From CAYNRE01 sp964399535 (GTDB lineage: Bacteria > Planctomycetota > Planctomycetia > Pirellulales > CAYNRE01), in contig CAYNRE010000032.1 of the NCBI GenBank assembly GCA_964399535.1, positions 124,001 through 188,000 of the forward strand: a stretch of 64,000 nt of DNA. Reading direction: 5' to 3'. The translations under genes and the position numbers were made by a program. Each line of letters starts with the position of its first letter. Position 1 is the stretch's first letter. The notes under the pieces were generated by a model. That model did no database searches. It was not told the origin of the DNA and was given only the letters and a program-made list of their open reading frames with translations. Below, piece after piece: positions 60,576-64,000 of the stretch.

Positions 60576-62081
60576 GTGAGCAAGAAACGACGCGGCGCAA
60601 CCGCGCATCACAGCCGTCGCCGGCGGCCTCGGCGTTTTCGCTGGAAGTTGCTGCTGGCAACGCTGGTCTGCCTGGCGCTGGCCGGCTGGGGCCTGTCGGA
60701 GTGGCGCCAGTGGCAGTTCGCCCGCCTGGCCCGCGGCTATCTGCAGCAAGCCCAGGCCGCTGCCGATGAGCAGCAATGGGCCCTGATCTTGCGGCGATAT
60801 CAGCCGTTTTTGCGGACGATGCCCGACAACGCCCAGGCCCAGGCCTTGCTTGGCCGGGCCCTGTTGCGGCTGGGTCGAAGCGCGGAGCAAATGCAAGAAG
60901 CCCACCGGATTCTGGCCCTGGCCCATTCCAGCGCGCCGGACCAGGTTGATTGGCTCGTCGACCTGATTGAGTACGAGTGTCGCGTCGCTCCGGCGTCGGC
61001 CGCCGAGCGTCTGCGCCAGTACCCGGCCGTCGCCGCCAACGACCGCCTGCTGAAATTGGCCGCGATGGCCGAGGACCGGCTCTTGCAAACCATGCCCACC
61101 GATTACGGCCAGATCCTAGTGACGGTACGAGCGCTCCAGCGGGCCCAGCGGCAGCTGCCTGACGACATCGAGCTCACCGTGCGATTGGCAACGCTTTGGC
61201 GAACGCATGCCGATCGGCTTGCCGAAGACCTGAACACCAAGCCCCTGGAGCTGCGAGCCCGGGCCGATCAGTTGCTCGATTCGCTGGTCGGCGTCCAGCC
61301 GGAACAGCCGAGGGCCTGGATGGCGCATTACGCTTATCGCCGTCAGTTCGCCGACAGCCAGCTCACAGGCGATGCCCGGAGCGACCTGGCGCGGGTTCTC
61401 GAGCTGGAACCGCAAGACCTGGAGGCGAACCTGGCGATGGCCCAAGAGCGGCTGCCAGAGCTATTCGCCGCCGAGGTATTCTGGAAGCCGGACCCCAGTC
61501 TGGTGCCGCGGGCCGAACGTTGCCGCGAAGTGCAGCAATGCCTGTTGGCGGCCCAGGCCGGAGCGCCCCACCACTGGCGCCCCTACCTGGCTTTGGGCCG
61601 GTTGGGCTGGTGGGCCGGCGACCGGGCGGGTGCGGCCAGGGTTCTGGAATTGGGCAATCGCCAAACCGCGCAGCAGTCGGTGCACCTGATGTCGACCGCG
61701 ATCCAATTGATGATCCTCGACCAGCAATGGCCCGAAAGCCGCCAGGCGATCGACCAGGCCCTCGACCGCTGGCGCTGGGCCGACGCGTTGGGCGAAGGTT
61801 CGGCGGCCCAGCGGGCCGACGCCGACGCGGTGTGGCACATTCTTAGGGGGCGTTGGTGGTCGGCCGACGGCAACCCCGATCGCGACTTGCGCCAGGCTCA
61901 CCAGGTGTTTCGGCTGGCCACGAGCCTGGCCCAAGAGGTCCGGCTCGAGGTTACCGCCTGGGAGGAACTGGCCGCCTGTTGCCGGCAATTGGGGCTCGTT
62001 CGGGAGGCCGAACAGGCCCAGCGGCGGGTTGAGCGCCTGAGGGTAGGGACCGAAGTTCCGGAGGAGGCTGTTTCCCCGTAG
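60576..62081 (+). CDS. membrane-anchored TPR-like protein
   Basis: 501-residue protein from GTG 60576. A strongly basic N-terminus (KKRRG...RRRRPRRFRWK) is followed by one membrane helix (LLLATLVCLALAGWGLSEW) at about residues 25-43. The rest is alpha-helical with TPR-like pairs: YLQQAQAAADEQQWALILRRYQPFLRTMPDNAQAQALLGRALLRLG, then ADQLLDSLVGVQPEQPRAWMAHYAYRR and WRPYLALGRLGWWAGDRAGAARVLELG. No enzyme motif. Proteins like this in planctomycetes are often longer, so it may be a scaffold for envelope or export complexes. Followed by a 258-base spacer. Confidence 0.82.
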   Translation: MSKKRRGATAHHSRRRRPRRFRWKLLLATLVCLALAGWGLSEWRQWQFARLARGYLQQAQAAADEQQWALILRRYQPFLRTMPDNAQAQALLGRALLRLGRSAEQMQEAHRILALAHSSAPDQVDWLVDLIEYECRVAPASAAERLRQYPAVAANDRLLKLAAMAEDRLLQTMPTDYGQILVTVRALQRAQRQLPDDIELTVRLATLWRTHADRLAEDLNTKPLELRARADQLLDSLVGVQPEQPRAWMAHYAYRRQFADSQLTGDARSDLARVLELEPQDLEANLAMAQERLPELFAAEVFWKPDPSLVPRAERCREVQQCLLAAQAGAPHHWRPYLALGRLGWWAGDRAGAARVLELGNRQTAQQSVHLMSTAIQLMILDQQWPESRQAIDQALDRWRWADALGEGSAAQRADADAVWHILRGRWWSADGNPDRDLRQAHQVFRLATSLAQEVRLEVTAWEELAACCRQLGLVREAEQAQRRVERLRVGTEVPEEAVSP

Positions 62082-62339
62082 GCCCGGGGAACGACCTGAA
62101 ACCGAACACCGTGGTAAACTATGGGGGCTGGTTGACCGCCGGCGATGGGGCTGTTAGGGTCTGGGTGTCCCAATGGCTGACCCCCGGCCCGCTCGGCAGG
62201 GGTGGTGTTTGCCCGGCTGCCTCAGCCAGTTTTCTCAGCCGCCGGCTGTCCCCCGGCCTTGCCGGTGGGCGGTAGCCAAGCGTCAGGCTCCCCAAGGCGG
62301 TGGGAAATTTCGGCTCTCCAATTATTTTCGGAACGTGTT

Positions 62340-63629
62340 TTGAATCCAGAAGATCAGTCGTCCCCGCCGAGCTTCGGCTCGCTCGGCCTTTCGGCCACCA
62401 TGATGGAGGCCCTCGCAGAGGCCGGCTACCTCGAACCCACGCCGATTCAGGCTGGTTTAATCCCCCGGGCATTGGCCGGGGCCGATGTGCTGGGGCAAGC
62501 CCGCACCGGTACCGGCAAAACCGCGGCATTCGTCATTCCGATCATCGAGATGCTCCGCTCGCCGCGCCCCCCGGGGCCACAGGCCATCGCGCTGGTGCCC
62601 ACCCGCGAATTGGCCGTGCAAGTACGGGACGAGGTGGTCAAGCTTTCCCATGGGCGCAAGCTGCACAGCGTCGCCCTGTACGGCGGCAAACCCATTCGCG
62701 GCCAAATCGAAAAGTTGCGCCGCGGGGCCGACATAATCATCGGTACTCCGGGCCGGGTGCTGGACCACATGGGCCGGCAAACCCTGGTGACCGGTTCGAT
62801 TCGATTCGTGGTACTCGACGAGGCCGACCGGATGCTCGACATCGGCTTTCGGCCCGACATCGAGAAGATTCTGCGGCAGCTTCCCCGCGAGCGCCAAACG
62901 CTTCTGTTGTCGGCCACGGTGCCGCCGCCGGTCGAGCGGCTGGCCCGCCGCTATATGCAAGAGCCCGAGTCGCTCAATTTCTCACCGAAGGAAATCTCGG
63001 TCGAAACGATTCAGCAGTTCTACTTCACGGTCGACCCCGAGCGCAAGTTCGAGTTGCTCGTGCGGCTCTTGGACCGCGAACGGCCCAGACAGGGTATCGT
63101 GTTTTGCCGAACCAAGCGGGGCACCGACAAGATTTATCGCCGCTTGAAGGAAAAGATTCCCGGGGTCGACTGCATTCACGGCGACCTGGGCCAAGGGGCC
63201 CGCGACAGTGTCATGGCCCGCTTTCGCGAGGGAAAGGTCCGCCTGCTCGTGGCGACCGACGTGGTGGGCCGCGGGATCGACGTCAGTAGCATTTCGCACA
63301 TCATTAATTTCGACATCCCCGAGTTCTGCGACGACTATGTGCACCGGGTAGGGCGCACCGGGCGGATGGGGCGCGAAGGGGTGGCCTACACGTTCGTCAG
63401 CCCGGAAGAGGGCAATGAGCTGACGCGGATCGAAGTTCGCATCAATCGATTGCTGGAGCGCGACGAGATTGAGGGCTTCGAAACCTTGGTCCAGCGTGCT
63501 CCGCCGGTGCCGCCGCCCCCGCCGGGCAGCCACGGCGGCCCCATTCCCGAGGAAAGCCCCCCCAAGCCGCCCCCCCCGTCGCTCAGCAAGACCCGGCCGG
63601 GTCCGCGGCGCTTTCGCAGAGCCCTGTAA
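62340..63629 (+). CDS. DEAD-box RNA helicase
   Basis: ATP-dependent RNA helicase of about 430 residues. The motifs are in order: a Q-motif region (FGSLGLSATMMEALAEAGYLEPTPIQ), I (ARTGTGKT), Ia (PTRELAVQ), Ib (TPGR), II (DEAD in VVLDEADRML), III (SAT), V (ATDVVGRGID) and VI (HRVGRTGRMG). The C-terminal tail is Pro/Gly-rich (PPPPPGSHGG) and basic (RPGPRRFRRAL), typical of RhlE-like enzymes. TTG 62340 is the nearest plausible start that keeps the complete Q-motif; GTG 62202 would add 46 residues with no family similarity. The stop codon lies in the first of three 20-base tandem repeats. Confidence 0.93.
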   Translation: MNPEDQSSPPSFGSLGLSATMMEALAEAGYLEPTPIQAGLIPRALAGADVLGQARTGTGKTAAFVIPIIEMLRSPRPPGPQAIALVPTRELAVQVRDEVVKLSHGRKLHSVALYGGKPIRGQIEKLRRGADIIIGTPGRVLDHMGRQTLVTGSIRFVVLDEADRMLDIGFRPDIEKILRQLPRERQTLLLSATVPPPVERLARRYMQEPESLNFSPKEISVETIQQFYFTVDPERKFELLVRLLDRERPRQGIVFCRTKRGTDKIYRRLKEKIPGVDCIHGDLGQGARDSVMARFREGKVRLLVATDVVGRGIDVSSISHIINFDIPEFCDDYVHRVGRTGRMGREGVAYTFVSPEEGNELTRIEVRINRLLERDEIEGFETLVQRAPPVPPPPPGSHGGPIPEESPPKPPPPSLSKTRPGPRRFRRAL

Positions 63630-63671
63630 CGTTTCGCAGAACCCTGGAACGTTTCGCAGAGCCCTGGAATG
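63612..63671. repeat. 20-nt x3 tandem repeat across the helicase stop
   Basis: Units 63612-63631, 63632-63651 and 63652-63671 share TTTCGCAGAgCCCTGgAAcG with few substitutions. The first unit encodes the last codons FRRAL and the TAA stop of the helicase; in the later copies the TAA is changed to GAA. Confidence 0.9.
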
Positions 63672-63815
63672 CCGCCGGAATCACCCGGGGGCCACTGCGA
63701 ACTGCCGGCTCAGATGGCCCTGGGCTCGTTGCGAGGGCGCTCCCGGCTGCGATGGGCACCGCGTGGTGGAAACTCGCGACAAGCTGCGAGCGCGTTCGGC
63801 GCCAGCGGCCAAAGC

Positions 63816-63851
63816 CAGGTCAACCGGGGCAACCAGGTCAACCGGGGCAAC
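63816..63851. repeat. 18-nt x2 tandem repeat
   Basis: Two adjacent copies of CAGGTCAACCGGGGCAAC (boundaries accurate to one base) in the spacer after the helicase. No gene is supported around it. Confidence 0.75.
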
Positions 63852-63879
63852 CCCGGCTGCTAGGCGGTTGGTTCCATGC

Positions 63880-64000
63880 CTATCCGGCCCGCCGAGCGGC
63901 TTGATGCGCCGCCGCCGCCCGATTGAACTCGGCCGTGCACCAGGATTGCCACTTCTTCCACTTGCCCGAAAATTTGCCGGCGCTGTTGGCGGTTACGACT
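63880..64000 (-). CDS. 3' end of an unidentified minus-strand gene (partial)
   Basis: A leftward open frame enters from the right edge and stops with TAG at 63880-63882. Its last 39 residues include SGKWKKWQSWCTAEFNRAAA and a basic end (HQAARRAG). The Trp/Lys/Arg-rich helix looks protein-like, and the frame stays open to the window edge. Family unknown; no function is offered. Confidence 0.4.
   Translation of the reverse strand, partial: VVTANSAGKFSGKWKKWQSWCTAEFNRAAAAHQAARRAG

Noticed and set aside
63669..63863. 64-codon plus-strand frame after the helicase
   Set aside because: Starts inside a tandem repeat, ends in another tandem repeat (QVNRGN x2), and has no ribosome binding site or homologous look.

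Overview
The window is GC-rich bacterial chromosome with the gene repertoire of a Planctomycetota member, most likely Pirellulales-like. The pointers are two paired DUF1549/DUF1553 + DUF1501 operons with CxxCH motifs, a DUF1559 prepilin-like protein with a small lipoprotein behind it, a PEP-CTERM-type secreted repeat protein, several DinB-type proteins, and many long spacers between single genes. I saw no rRNA, tRNA, CRISPR array, transposase or prophage gene. The taxonomic call is an inference from gene families.

Layout. 1-9.5 kb: mtaB-type tRNA methylthiotransferase, a secreted hypothetical, rdgB/HAM1, a secreted M20 amidohydrolase with a small membrane protein, an ArsR regulator, a phosphate-selective-type porin and a very Cys-rich secreted protein. 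9.9-13.9 kb (minus): an unknown secreted protein and an acyl-CoA synthetase/GNAT fusion of the protein acetyltransferase type. 14-25.4 kb is the core: hypA-B-F-C-D-E on the minus strand, diverging from hoxE-F-U-Y-H-W on the plus strand. Together they encode a bidirectional NAD(H)-linked [NiFe] hydrogenase (diaphorase HoxEFU, hydrogenase HoxYH, endoprotease HoxW) plus the Ni/Fe-CN-CO cofactor assembly machinery. Most genes overlap, and the divergent spacer holds an 18-bp near-perfect palindrome that could control both operons.

25.5-33.8 kb: a PEP-CTERM YWTD-like protein, the first DUF1501 + DUF1549/1553 pair, then two long gene-poor stretches around a CsrA-like small protein and a protein ending in an RNA polymerase alpha-CTD-like fold. 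33.8-39.3 kb (minus): a GT39-like membrane glycosyltransferase, a GT4 glycosyltransferase, an enterochelin-esterase-like hydrolase and an FkbM methyltransferase. 39.6-45.3 kb: DinB, DUF1559 + lipoprotein, a two-domain AhpD-like protein, an orphan ModA-like lipoprotein and UppP. 45.8-54.6 kb: a small basic protein, a degenerate receiver-like protein, an M28 peptidase, membrane hypotheticals, an ASCH-domain protein, a PD-(D/E)XK-like protein, an MBL-fold hydrolase and a sulfatase-type membrane enzyme. 54.8-64 kb: the second DUF1501 + DUF1549/1553 pair, a BcsL/CelD-type GNAT, a DinB/DUF1572 protein, a membrane-anchored TPR-like protein, a DEAD-box helicase and the 3' end of an unidentified minus-strand gene.

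No entirely new defence or metabolic system was recognised. The observations most worth a second look are the hyp/hox divergon with its palindrome, a recurrent class of 13-20-nt tandem duplications lying on or just after stop codons, the CsrA-like protein that lacks the usual RNA-binding arginines, the standalone alpha-CTD-like protein, an intrinsic terminator facing the strand without a gene at 3.8 kb, and twin 13-bp palindromes in the 46.6-47.3 kb spacer.
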